DNA of 64,000 nucleotides, taken from positions 141,755 to 205,754 of the forward strand of contig NZ_JAGGKV010000014.1 of NCBI RefSeq assembly GCF_017874035.1, given 5' to 3'. The stretch's first letter is position 1. Each line of letters opens with the position of its first letter. This DNA is from Paenibacillus aceris (GTDB lineage Bacteria; Bacillota; Bacilli; Paenibacillales; NBRC-103111). The position numbers and the translations under genes were made by a program. The notes under the pieces are model-generated. The model searched no databases, was not told where the DNA came from, and worked only from the letters and a program-made list of their open reading frames with translations. Below are positions 17,352 to 25,483 of this stretch, in pieces.

Positions 17352-18539
17352 TTACCAATAAAGCTGCCAATCTCTAGTTGCCCGAACCAGCGCTTCAAAA
17401 TAAAAATAATCGCCCCACAGACAGCATTCGTCCACCCCTGTATTTCCAGGTTTACTGTATACGCCATGCAGCAGCAGTCCATTGGATTGCGGCGTGCTCG
17501 CGGTTGAATAATTATCCATCAAAGACATTAGGATGGAGCTTACAGCATTTTCATAAATAGCCTTATGAGGATCCGAAGCAGACAACTGTTTGTTAAGCTC
17601 CATCATGCCGCACACCGCAATAGCGGCAGCTGAACTATCGCGCACTTCGGAACCGGTCGTAAAAATCAAATCCCAATAGCAAACGTAATCGTCCGGCAGC
17701 CGGTTTATGAAATAATTTGTAACTTTTTTAGTTAAATCGATAAGTTCATGATCCTTCGTGTAGATAAAGTTCAGCGCGAACCCATAGATGGCCCAGGCTT
17801 GGCCGCGCGACCAGCAGGATTCATCCGAAAACCCTTGAGCGGTTTTGCCATAAAGAGGAGCCCCGGAATCAACATCCATGTAATATGTATGAAAACTGGA
17901 CGCATCCTCCCGAATTAAATATGCTGCCGCTTGCTTGACATGCGTGGCTGCTGCAGCAAAGTAGGACTGATCTTGCGTGATTTCCGCCGCCCAATACAAT
18001 AACGGAAGATTCAGCAAGCAGTCGATAATCATTCGTCCCCTCTGTTTCGGATTGCTCAAACTTCCCCACGCTTGGATAATTCCTGCCTGATCCAAATAGC
18101 GGGTCATGAGCAACTCAGCAGCGCGAAGTGCCGTTTGCTTCGCCTCTTCGTTACCGGTCAGTTTGTGGGCAGCCACGCAGGAAAGGGAATATAAAAAGCC
18201 TAAATCATGCGTTTCGGTGCCGATTTGTTCGTCTGCACGCTTTTTGAAACTGTTCAATTGAACTTCGGCGGCAAGACGGTACTTCTCGTCGCCTGAAACT
18301 TCATAAGCGAGCCACAGCATGCCTGTCCAGAATCCCGGTGTCCATTCGTAGTTATCAGCCGCGGAATATACGAGATTATTGCTCACGATATCCGGAAATT
18401 TGTCTGTGAACGTTTCCAAATTGCGATCGATCTGTTTCAATACATGAGCAATGGCCGCATCGCACTGTTCCTTGGTCAATTTAGAGGGATTCATGAACTG
18501 ATCTGCATTCTGTATGCCTTCATCCTTCACATGCTTCAT
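17352..18539 (-). CDS. GH88-family unsaturated glucuronyl hydrolase
   Basis: Cytosolic (alpha/alpha)6-barrel enzyme of 395 residues. Typical GH88 segments are YEWTPGFWTGMLWLAYE, ETHDLGFLYSLSC, RMIIDCLLNLPLLYWAAE (catalytic Asp region) and GFSDESCWSRGQAWAIYGFAL. The class removes the 4,5-unsaturated uronic acid left by polysaccharide lyases through hydration. ATG at 18539 follows AAGGAG at nine bases. It is separated from the binding protein gene by a strong hairpin at 18580-18615. With the heparinase-like lyase it forms the expected two-step route for a uronic-acid polymer. Confidence 0.92.
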   Translation of the reverse strand: MKHVKDEGIQNADQFMNPSKLTKEQCDAAIAHVLKQIDRNLETFTDKFPDIVSNNLVYSAADNYEWTPGFWTGMLWLAYEVSGDEKYRLAAEVQLNSFKKRADEQIGTETHDLGFLYSLSCVAAHKLTGNEEAKQTALRAAELLMTRYLDQAGIIQAWGSLSNPKQRGRMIIDCLLNLPLLYWAAEITQDQSYFAAAATHVKQAAAYLIREDASSFHTYYMDVDSGAPLYGKTAQGFSDESCWSRGQAWAIYGFALNFIYTKDHELIDLTKKVTNYFINRLPDDYVCYWDLIFTTGSEVRDSSAAAIAVCGMMELNKQLSASDPHKAIYENAVSSILMSLMDNYSTASTPQSNGLLLHGVYSKPGNTGVDECCLWGDYFYFEALVRATRDWQLYW

Positions 18540-18579
18540 ATCCAAGCACTCCTTCGTTTTACAAACCTAATTAAAATAT

Positions 18580-18615
18580 ATGGAGAATTACCCTGCTCAC
18601 AGGGCAATTCTCCAT
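18580..18615 (-). terminator. Hairpin between binding protein and GH88 genes (attenuator-like)
   Basis: A 16-bp stem (ATGGAGAATTGCCCTG with CAGGGTAATTCTCCAT, one G-U pair) around a four-base loop, followed on the minus strand by ATATTTTAAT. It lies 14 bases after the binding protein stop inside the operon. The T-run is imperfect, so partial termination or 3'-end protection is likely. Confidence 0.8.
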
Positions 18616-18628
18616 TCGGCAAGCAAAC

Positions 18629-20161
18629 TCATTTCTTTATTGCGTTATATTGCTCCATATATTCTTTGCCTGCAGCTTCACCATAGTTCTTCACCCAGTT
18701 GTTAATTTCTGTTTTCACATCATCGATAGTGCCTTCGCCAATGACATATTTCAGTGCAACAGTGCTGACTTTTTTCAGATGATCCGTGTTTTTCGTAAGC
18801 GTAGGGGAAGTCATTCCGCCGAACGGATTCGTTATCCCGATCTTCTCGAAGCTGTCCGTATATTCTTTCATCTGCTTCCGTACAGGGTCAGACGCGTCAG
18901 ACGCTACGTAGTAATAAGGATCGTAACGATTGTCAAGCACCCAAGTAGCCGGAGTCTCGGACTGGAACAGCTTAACCTGATCGGCTGAACGCTCCACCTT
19001 GCCGTCTTTATAGCTGGTGGAATGCTGTCCGATAATACCCGCTTTGCTGAACGCATAGTTTTCCTCACTAGCACTAAAATCAAGGAAATCAACGAGCTTC
19101 TGAACTTTGTCCTTCGGCGTGCTGGATGGAATAACCCATAATCCCCAGAGCCCGGCAGCTTTTCCGATACCGCCTTTGCCATCTGGACCTTTCAAGAGCG
19201 GCACCATGTCCACTTCCGCTTTGGCGTCCACCTTCTTAATTTTATCAAGCGGAGAGTTCGGAGCATCGCTTAATTCACCGACATGATTGGCTTTTACCCC
19301 GGCAATGCCTTGCGTCCATTTTTCAACGGCTTGCTGAGACTTTAACACGGTTGCATTCTTCTCTATTAACCCGCTAGCCCAAGCACTCTTTAACCATTCT
19401 AAATATTTGATGTAGCCCTCTGATTGAATGGCAAATTTCGGTACTCCGTTATCGATCGTCCAAGCATTCGGCATCCCGAAGGCGTATTGAACGGACGCCA
19501 GCCAATCGAAGACGACATAGGTGTTGGTCGCATAAGTAAGGAGAGGGATTGTTTTTCCTCCGCCGGCAGGATCTTTCTCTTTGAAGGTTTTTAACACTTG
19601 GGTGAATTCTTCCACCGTTTCAGGCTTTTTCAAGCTATATTTATCCAGCCAGTCTTTGCGGTAAAGGAAAGCTCCTTGCGCGCTGTACAACTGCCTTGGT
19701 CTCGGAATCCCGTAAACCTTGTTATCTATTTTCGTTTGAGACCAAGTAATCTCCGGAATCAGGTTCAAGTTATTCTTATCTTTCATATAAGGCGTAAGGT
19801 CATAAAATGCCCCTTGCTTCACATAGTTCGTGAATACGGCGTCTTTGCCGTTATCGAAAAGAATCAGATCATATTGCGCCGAATCAGCCATCGCGATGCT
19901 TATTTTATCCTTGTAGATGTCTTCCGGGACAAGCTCCAAATCCAGTTGAACGTTGCCGCGCTTCTCGATATCTTCCTTCGCCTTGTTCCCCTTCAGCACC
20001 GGGGGTTCTCCGTTATAGATGAGCATCGCTTTAATTTTAAGTGGTTCTTTGTTTGCGCTGGCAGCCGGCCCTTGTTTTTCTTCGCCTTTACCGCAAGCAA
20101 CCAGAAGGCTCATTGTCATGACAACAGCAAGTGAAACGTACAACGTTTTTTTCATTTTCAT
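18629..20161 (-). CDS. Sugar ABC transporter substrate-binding lipoprotein (LplA type)
   Basis: Solute-binding protein of 510 residues, the long type that pairs with LplB/LplC permeases. Lipobox SLLVAC-GKG anchors it outside the membrane. Family features include YDLILFDNGKDAVFTNYVKQGAFYDL, VYGIPRPRQLYSAQGAFLYRKDWLDK and WGLWVIPSSTPKD. The start follows GGTGGTAAGGT. It follows both permease genes at 20264-22116, an order opposite to the other CUT1 loci here except the one at 37149. Given the GH88 and lyase genes it likely binds uronic-acid-containing oligosaccharides. Confidence 0.92.
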   Translation of the reverse strand: MKMKKTLYVSLAVVMTMSLLVACGKGEEKQGPAASANKEPLKIKAMLIYNGEPPVLKGNKAKEDIEKRGNVQLDLELVPEDIYKDKISIAMADSAQYDLILFDNGKDAVFTNYVKQGAFYDLTPYMKDKNNLNLIPEITWSQTKIDNKVYGIPRPRQLYSAQGAFLYRKDWLDKYSLKKPETVEEFTQVLKTFKEKDPAGGGKTIPLLTYATNTYVVFDWLASVQYAFGMPNAWTIDNGVPKFAIQSEGYIKYLEWLKSAWASGLIEKNATVLKSQQAVEKWTQGIAGVKANHVGELSDAPNSPLDKIKKVDAKAEVDMVPLLKGPDGKGGIGKAAGLWGLWVIPSSTPKDKVQKLVDFLDFSASEENYAFSKAGIIGQHSTSYKDGKVERSADQVKLFQSETPATWVLDNRYDPYYYVASDASDPVRKQMKEYTDSFEKIGITNPFGGMTSPTLTKNTDHLKKVSTVALKYVIGEGTIDDVKTEINNWVKNYGEAAGKEYMEQYNAIKK

Positions 20162-20263
20162 ACCTTACCACCCTCTCCAAAGTTCAACGATAACAACCTA
20201 CATGTAAGCTTTCCCCTTGATGATCCGAACCTTGCTTCTTCACCTCCTATGTGAAGTTCACCC

Positions 20264-21139
20264 TTATTCTTTAATGGATCCAATCATAGCACCCTGGGCA
20301 AAATGCTTTTGCAAAAACGGATATACGGCCACGATCGGTATCATCGAGATAATAATAGCAGCCATTTTAATCGTATCTCCCAATTGTGCGGCAGACTTCT
20401 CATTCATGCTAAACTCATTGTTAATATTGGATGTGCCCACCACAATCATCTGACGCAGAAGTACCTGAACAGTCCACATGCTGCTCTTGCTCAAATAAAT
20501 GACAGCGCTGAAAAATTCGTTCCAGTGGCCGACCATGAACATCAGTCCAAACGTAGCCAAAATCGGCATGGATAGCGGAAGCACCAGCGACCACAAGACC
20601 CGTACCTCTCCCGCTCCGTCCATTCGAGCAGCTTCTTCCAAGCTTTCCGGCAAGCCTTGGAAAAAGGTTTTCATCACCATAATCGTAAAAGCGTTCGTAG
20701 CACCAGGCAAAATAAGTGCCCAGTAAGAATTCAGCATGCCCAGCGATTTAACCAGCAAATAGTTAGGAATGATTCCGGCGCTGAAAAGCATCGTGAAAAA
20801 GATCAGCAGCATCATGACCCGGCGGCCCGGTAAAAACTTTTTGGATAATGCATAAGCCAGCGTCACTGAGAACAGAAGATTCACAAAAGTACCTAGTACA
20901 GTAACGTAAACCGAATTGCCTATCGCTTGAACGAACCTGCTGGTAGACATCAAATATTTATAACCTTCCAGCGAAAATTCCTTAGGAATGAGAAAGAAGT
21001 CACCGCCGATCGACTCCCCTCCCCCGCTGAAGGATACGGCCAAAATGTATATGAATGGAATGATGATCAGCAAACTAAAGACAAGCATAAGGAAGCCAAT
21101 CATGACATCGAACATCGAAAAACGCATTTTCATTGACAT
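20264..21139 (-). CDS. Carbohydrate ABC transporter permease (LplC/YtcP type)
   Basis: Membrane subunit of 291 residues with about six helices, starting with DVMIGFLMLVFSLLIIIPFIYILAVSFS. The ATPase-docking loop reads LEEAARMDGAGEVRVLWSLVLP and the C-terminus AQGAMIGSIKE is typical. Its start overlaps the stop of the upstream permease by one base (TAATG), so translation is coupled. The gap of 102 bases to the binding protein contains a small hairpin (CTTCACATAGGAGGTGAAG). Confidence 0.92.
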   Translation of the reverse strand: MSMKMRFSMFDVMIGFLMLVFSLLIIIPFIYILAVSFSGGGESIGGDFFLIPKEFSLEGYKYLMSTSRFVQAIGNSVYVTVLGTFVNLLFSVTLAYALSKKFLPGRRVMMLLIFFTMLFSAGIIPNYLLVKSLGMLNSYWALILPGATNAFTIMVMKTFFQGLPESLEEAARMDGAGEVRVLWSLVLPLSMPILATFGLMFMVGHWNEFFSAVIYLSKSSMWTVQVLLRQMIVVGTSNINNEFSMNEKSAAQLGDTIKMAAIIISMIPIVAVYPFLQKHFAQGAMIGSIKE

Positions 21140-22116
21140 TAAAAAACACCGTCTTCCCCTGCTTTTTTGGCTAAATGATTGCTTAACAATACAAGAACGA
21201 GCCCTATGATCGAGTTGAACAGTCCAGCGGCAACACCGTAGCTGAAATGCGACTCCGTTAATCCGACCCTGTAAACGTACAGATCAATGACATCGGATAC
21301 CTCTTGGTTGAGAGGGTTCGTCATGAGGAACACCTGCATGAAATTCGAATCCATGAGATGCCCTAGACGAATCACCAGCAAAATAATAATGGTGCTCTTA
21401 ATCCCTGGTAACGTAATGTGCCAAATTCTCCGCCAACGCCCGGCACCGTCCATGGTAGCCGCTTCGTAAAGCTCCGGATTGACACCGGCGATTGCCGCCA
21501 AGAAAATGATCGTTCCCCATCCGGCATCCTTCCATATACTTTGGAATACGGCAAGCGAGCGGAACCATTCTGTGCCCGTCATAAAAGCTAATTCCTTACC
21601 GATCATTGGGGCTAAATAATGGTTGATCACGCCGGAAGGTCCGAAGAAAATAAACGTAATCCCTACGACGACAACCCATGAAAGAAAGTGCGGCAAATAG
21701 ACAACGGTTTGAATAATTTTCTTGAAAGCGGCCGAGCGCAGTTCGCTAAGCATAATCGCCAAAAATATGACGAACGGGAAATAGAAAATTAAATTGAATA
21801 AACTTAACATCAATGTGTTCCGCAAGAGAAGAAAAAAGGATTCATTCGAAAAAAACTCACGAAATTGTTGAAGACCTACCCACGGGCTTTTACTAAAACC
21901 AAGAAACGGACTGTAGTCTTGGAAAGCTAACAGCACTCCCCACATCGGAAAATATTTAAACACGATGAAGTATAGCATTCCGGGAGCTGCCAACAGATAA
22001 AACCATAAGTACTTTTTGACATTTTTTCTAAACGGGGATCGCTGTGTTTTGGCATGCTGGCTCCCAAGTTGTTTCACTACGCCGACCTCTAGCTTATCGA
22101 TCTGACTCAAACTCAT
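21139..22116 (-). CDS. Carbohydrate ABC transporter permease (LplB/YteP type)
   Basis: Membrane subunit of 325 residues. After a cytoplasmic arm of about 35 residues come YLLAAPGMLYFIVFKYFPMWGVLLAFQDYSPF and, further on, the ATPase-docking loop LYEAATMDGAGRWRRIWHITLP. These are signature features of LplB/YteP-like subunits. It is the first gene of the uronan cluster; upstream lie a cre-like site and duplicated modules. No ATPase gene is in the cluster. Confidence 0.92.
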   Translation of the reverse strand: MSLSQIDKLEVGVVKQLGSQHAKTQRSPFRKNVKKYLWFYLLAAPGMLYFIVFKYFPMWGVLLAFQDYSPFLGFSKSPWVGLQQFREFFSNESFFLLLRNTLMLSLFNLIFYFPFVIFLAIMLSELRSAAFKKIIQTVVYLPHFLSWVVVVGITFIFFGPSGVINHYLAPMIGKELAFMTGTEWFRSLAVFQSIWKDAGWGTIIFLAAIAGVNPELYEAATMDGAGRWRRIWHITLPGIKSTIIILLVIRLGHLMDSNFMQVFLMTNPLNQEVSDVIDLYVYRVGLTESHFSYGVAAGLFNSIIGLVLVLLSNHLAKKAGEDGVF

Positions 22117-22149
22117 GCATGGTGTGCCCCCTCAGATGGATTCTATACA

Positions 22150-22314
22150 TTAAATGTTACTTAATCTAACAATAAAGTTACATGTCCTCTTTTAATGCAA
22201 ATGTATCTTTTTTTAAGGTTTTGTAAAATTTAAAAAAGGAAGCGCTTACGACTGAATTTAATGTTACACAAATGAAGTCCGAAGTTACATGTTCTCTTTT
22301 AAGAGAAGTGTATC
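22150..22314. repeat. Duplicated 53-bp promoter module upstream of the uronan operon
   Basis: Two modules, 22155-22207 and 22262-22314, are offset by exactly 107 bp. Each has TGTTAC followed 21 bases later by a 32-bp block starting AGTTACATGT; the blocks (22176-22207 and 22283-22314) agree at 27 of 32 positions. The offset is near ten helical turns. They lie upstream of the operon promoter and are candidate sites for the regulator at 13314-14150. Confidence 0.6.
22237..22251. promoter_or_regulatory. cre-like catabolite repression site
   Basis: AGGAAGCGCTTACGA matches 11 of 14 positions of the cre consensus TGWAANCGNTNWCA with a perfect AAGCGCTT core. It lies between the two repeat modules, about 120 bases before the first permease gene, and suggests CcpA control. 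Confidence 0.6.
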
Positions 22315-22354
22315 CATAATTAAGATTCTCAGCTGCATCATCACCAAAACGAAC

Positions 22355-22408
22355 AAAAAGAAGCATGGTGAATCAATGAATGACTTCACTGATTAGCCAT
22401 GCTTCTTC
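22355..22408 (-). terminator. Long intrinsic terminator upstream of the uronan operon
   Basis: Interrupted hairpin with three paired blocks (GAAGCATGG/CCATGCTTC, AATCA/TGATT, TGAA/TTCA), followed on the minus strand by TTTTTG. With the hairpin at 22436-22475 it forms a tandem terminator behind rpmF and insulates the permease operon. Confidence 0.78.
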
Positions 22409-22435
22409 CCTCACAATGTTGGTTATTATTCGATA

Positions 22436-22475
22436 AAACAAAAATGACACTCTAATTGCTTAGAAGTGTCATTTC
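22436..22475 (-). terminator. rpmF intrinsic terminator
   Basis: Stem AAATGACACT / AGTGTCATTT around a 13-base loop, then ATTTTTGTTTT on the minus strand, 18 bases after the rpmF stop. Confidence 0.85.
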
Positions 22476-22492
22476 AGATACAGTTCATACGA

Positions 22493-22669
22493 CTATTGAG
22501 CTTTTACGATCTCTCTACCCTTATATGAACCGCAGTTTTTGCAAACATGATGTGCCATTTTTAATTCTGCACATTGTTCACACTTCACCATTCCTGGCAC
22601 AGCCAGTTTAAAGTGAGTACGGCGCTTATCGCGACGTGTTTTGGACGTTCTCCTTTGAGGAACAGCCAT
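22493..22669 (-). CDS. rpmF: 50S ribosomal protein L32
   Basis: 58-residue ribosomal protein starting MAVPQRRTSKTRRDKRRTH, a diagnostic L32 N-terminus. Two cysteine pairs (CEQC near residue 30 and CKNC near 44) form a zinc ribbon, so this is the zinc-binding form. The start at 22669 follows GGAGGTGTT; a longer reading frame upstream is not family-like. The usual upstream partner (YceD/DUF177) is absent; instead the gene stands alone next to metE with two terminators behind it, so it may be a relocated or second copy. Confidence 0.95.
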   Translation of the reverse strand: MAVPQRRTSKTRRDKRRTHFKLAVPGMVKCEQCAELKMAHHVCKNCGSYKGREIVKAQ

Positions 22670-22877
22670 TGTCAAAACACCTCCTGTTACTTGCATAAAT
22701 CAACAAAAGCTATCATAGCTTTATCGGAGCGCTTTGTCAATGCCGATTTGGTGAAATTTGCGTAAGCCGATTGATCAAATTTAATATTCAGCTATCAATT
22801 CGCGTGTAAATACTAATACTCCATTTACAAATGCACCGTACAATTGAGTTATCTTAGTGTGACGGAGGCATCCAAAT

Positions 22878-23057
22878 ATGACAACGAAAATATTTTTTGT
22901 ATTTGCCTGTCTGCTATTCCTATCTGCTTTAAGTGTAAATGCATTAGAGAATGAGAACCATGTTGTAAGTACATATTCCCCTGAACATTATGACTCAACT
23001 GAACAATTTGAATACGAATTCGAATGGCAAAATGGTAAAATCATTGCGAATCCCTAG
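22878..23057 (+). CDS. Small secreted or surface peptide, 59 residues, unknown function
   Basis: Open reading frame with ATG at 22878, seven bases after GGAGG (GACGGAGGCATCCAAAT). The product starts MTTKIFFVFACLLFLSALSV, a classic Sec signal peptide with a likely cleavage site near VNA-LEN. The mature part of about 36 residues is acidic and aromatic (HYDSTEQFEYEFEWQNGK). It stops 29 bases before the convergent metE stop. No family was recognised. Signal peptide plus ribosome binding site make it more than a chance frame; it could be a secreted signal, a membrane-associated peptide or a remnant of a longer protein. Confidence 0.65.
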   Translation: MTTKIFFVFACLLFLSALSVNALENENHVVSTYSPEHYDSTEQFEYEFEWQNGKIIANP

Positions 23058-23085
23058 TCTATCCCACCTCGAAGATGGCTATCAC

Positions 23086-25374
23086 TCACACTGTGGCAGC
23101 ATGATTGGAACGCGCTATCTGTGTAGCTTCCACCATGTTCCGCAAGGATTCCACTGTTTCTTTCATTCCGCGGGTCTTAAGTCCGCAATCGGGATTAATC
23201 CAAAACAGCTTGGGATCCAATACATGCAATGCACGCTCGATCATACTCGTCATTTCCCCAACACCTGGAATCCGCGGACTATGGATATCGTAAACACCTA
23301 ACCCTATGCCCTTTGTATAGGTGTTCACCTCAAAACTATGAATCAGTTCCCCATGGCTGCGAGAGGTCTCAATCGAGATCACATCCGCATCCATCGCTTC
23401 AATCGAATGAATCATGTCATGGAATTCACAATAACACATATGAGTATGAATTTGCGTTGTATCCTGTACCGTGCAAGTCGCCATACGGAAAGCTTTGACT
23501 GCCCACGAGAGATATTCTGCTTGATCGGCTTCCTTAAGCGGCAATCCTTCCCGGACCGCTGGCTCGTCGACCTGAATCATCCCAATCCCCGCACGTTCAA
23601 GTGCCTCTACTTCTTGTCTGAGCGCATAGGCAAGCTGATAAGCGATTTGTTCACGGGGAATGTCTTCGCGGACGAATGACCAATTCATGATCGTAATAGG
23701 CCCGGTTAGCATCCCTTTAACGGGACGTCCTGTCAGTGACTGAGCATACTTTGTCTCTTCGACAGTCATTTCTTTCAGGAACGCCACATCCCCATAAATA
23801 ATCGGCGGCTTCACACAACGGGATCCATAGGACTGTACCCAGCCATTCTGTGTAAACGCAAACCCTTCCAGCTTCTCCCCAAAGAACTCGACCATATCCG
23901 TTCGCTCAAATTCCCCGTGGACGAGAACATCAAGGCCGATTTCCTCCTGTACTTGTACCCAGATGTCGATCTGTTTCCGGATAAAATCATCATACTGTTC
24001 TTGGCTCCACTCATTCTTACGCCAAAGTTGGCGCGCTTTTCGAACTTCAGCGGATTGAGGGAAACTGCCAATTGTCGTCGTCGGAAAAATCGGCAATTGC
24101 CATTTCTGCTGCTGAGCTGCATAACGCTCAGAAAAAGGCAATTTTCGCTCTAATTGTTGATCTGCGATTGTGGCGACAGCCTGCTGGATGTCATCCCGCT
24201 TGCGATTTTTTGAAAACTTGAAGGTCAGGTAGGCACGCTCGTTTTCTTGAAATTCTTCTGGTATTGCGTTCAAATTCCGACAAGCCGCTTTGGTTAACAG
24301 GACAATCTCATCCAACTTTTCATCTGCAAATGCAAGAGCATCCTTCAGTTCTGTCGAAAGCTTCGTCTCATATGCAACCGATACGGGAACATGCAGCAAA
24401 CTGCAAGATGATTGGACAAGGATCCGCTCAGGATTTACAAATCCGGCTAGCTCCTCCAGAAGTCCCAGTTTCTCTCGAAGAGATGACTTCCATATCCCTC
24501 GTCCGTCGATGATACCTGCGCCTAAAACTTTATTTTCCGGAAAACCCAACGCTTGAATGGATGATAAATTGCCGGATCTCCCGTGAACGAAATCAAGTCC
24601 TATTCCTTTGACGGGCAGCCCGATGATCTCCGTGTATTGCTCTACTGATTCAAAATAAGTTTGGAGCATAATATTTAAAGTAGGCACTGACGCCGCGAAC
24701 GTCTCATAAATGTTTTTCAGACGATTCACATCAGCTACACTTAACTTCTGCGTGAGAATCGGTTCGTCGATTTGTACCCACTCCACCCCTTCATTCGCAA
24801 GCTCTTGAAGGATTTGCACATAGAGAGGAAGTAATCGGCTCAGCCAGGCATCCGAATCAGCTTGACTGTATCCTTTTGACAGCTTCAGGAAAGTTAATGG
24901 GCCAACGATGACCGGCTTGCCTTCGATCCCGAGCTTCTCTTTAGCTTCGCGATATGCGGATAGAGGCTTATTCTCCGTAAGAACAGGTACTGCTCCATCG
25001 AGTTCAGGCACAATATAGTGATAATTGGTGTTAAACCACTTCGTCATTTCGCTTGCCGCAGCATCTTTCGTCCCACGTGCAATCCCATAGTAGACTGACA
25101 AAGGGACGACTCCGCCCTCATAAGGAAACCGTTTTGGCACAATCCCAAACATCGCAGCCGTATCTAACATATGATCGTAATAACTGAAATCGTTGACTGG
25201 GATGACGTCAATCCCTTTTGCCAGCTGCTTCCGCAAGTGATTCAAACGTAAATCCTGCAGCTGCTGACGTAACTCCTCTTCCCCAAGTTTACCTGCCCAG
25301 AAAGCTTCCAGTGCTTTCTTCCATTCCCGATCTTCACCTATACGCGGATACCCTAAATTGCTACTCTTCATCAT
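23086..25374 (-). CDS. metE: Cobalamin-independent methionine synthase
   Basis: 5-methyltetrahydropteroyltriglutamate-homocysteine methyltransferase, 762 residues, normal length. The N-terminal barrel begins SSNLGYPRIGEDREWKKALEAFW; the C-terminal barrel begins FPTTTIGSFPQSAEVRKAR. Zinc ligands are visible in HTHMCYCEF (His and Cys, about residues 645-650) and NPDCGLKTRG (Cys, about 730). It makes methionine from homocysteine in the cytosol. No S-box or T-box leader is seen in the 109 bases upstream; instead LysR-type operators lie there, and the LysR gene is directly upstream. Confidence 0.97.
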   Translation of the reverse strand: MMKSSNLGYPRIGEDREWKKALEAFWAGKLGEEELRQQLQDLRLNHLRKQLAKGIDVIPVNDFSYYDHMLDTAAMFGIVPKRFPYEGGVVPLSVYYGIARGTKDAAASEMTKWFNTNYHYIVPELDGAVPVLTENKPLSAYREAKEKLGIEGKPVIVGPLTFLKLSKGYSQADSDAWLSRLLPLYVQILQELANEGVEWVQIDEPILTQKLSVADVNRLKNIYETFAASVPTLNIMLQTYFESVEQYTEIIGLPVKGIGLDFVHGRSGNLSSIQALGFPENKVLGAGIIDGRGIWKSSLREKLGLLEELAGFVNPERILVQSSCSLLHVPVSVAYETKLSTELKDALAFADEKLDEIVLLTKAACRNLNAIPEEFQENERAYLTFKFSKNRKRDDIQQAVATIADQQLERKLPFSERYAAQQQKWQLPIFPTTTIGSFPQSAEVRKARQLWRKNEWSQEQYDDFIRKQIDIWVQVQEEIGLDVLVHGEFERTDMVEFFGEKLEGFAFTQNGWVQSYGSRCVKPPIIYGDVAFLKEMTVEETKYAQSLTGRPVKGMLTGPITIMNWSFVREDIPREQIAYQLAYALRQEVEALERAGIGMIQVDEPAVREGLPLKEADQAEYLSWAVKAFRMATCTVQDTTQIHTHMCYCEFHDMIHSIEAMDADVISIETSRSHGELIHSFEVNTYTKGIGLGVYDIHSPRIPGVGEMTSMIERALHVLDPKLFWINPDCGLKTRGMKETVESLRNMVEATQIARSNHAATV

Positions 25375-25424
25375 CTTGTGATCCCCTTTTCGAATTGTTA
25401 CAAGTAAGATATCACGGATTTGAA

Positions 25425-25474
25425 GATATAGTGTAACTGGATAAAACTATATCCAGATATAGTCTTAGGCTATA
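25425..25474 (-). promoter_or_regulatory. LysR-type operators in the metE promoter region
   Basis: Two dyads share the TATAG/CTATA half-site: TATAGTCTTAGGCTATA at 25458-25474 (a T-N11-A LysR box with perfect 5-bp arms) and GATATAGT...ACTATATC at 25425-25453 with a 13-base spacer. The half-sites are evenly spread over 50 bp, as expected for a LysR tetramer. They lie 50-100 bases before the metE start. Confidence 0.68.
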
Positions 25475-25483
25475 CCCAAATGC

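Noticed and set aside
20162..20263. Small hairpin CTTCACATAGGAGGTGAAG as a terminator or RNA thermometer.
   Set aside because: The stem is short, no T-run follows, and the AGGAGG is not at a suitable distance from a start codon.
22670..22877. Riboswitch or leader RNA upstream of the small secreted-peptide gene.
   Set aside because: No conserved motif or strong fold was recognised by eye; a covariance-model search would be needed.
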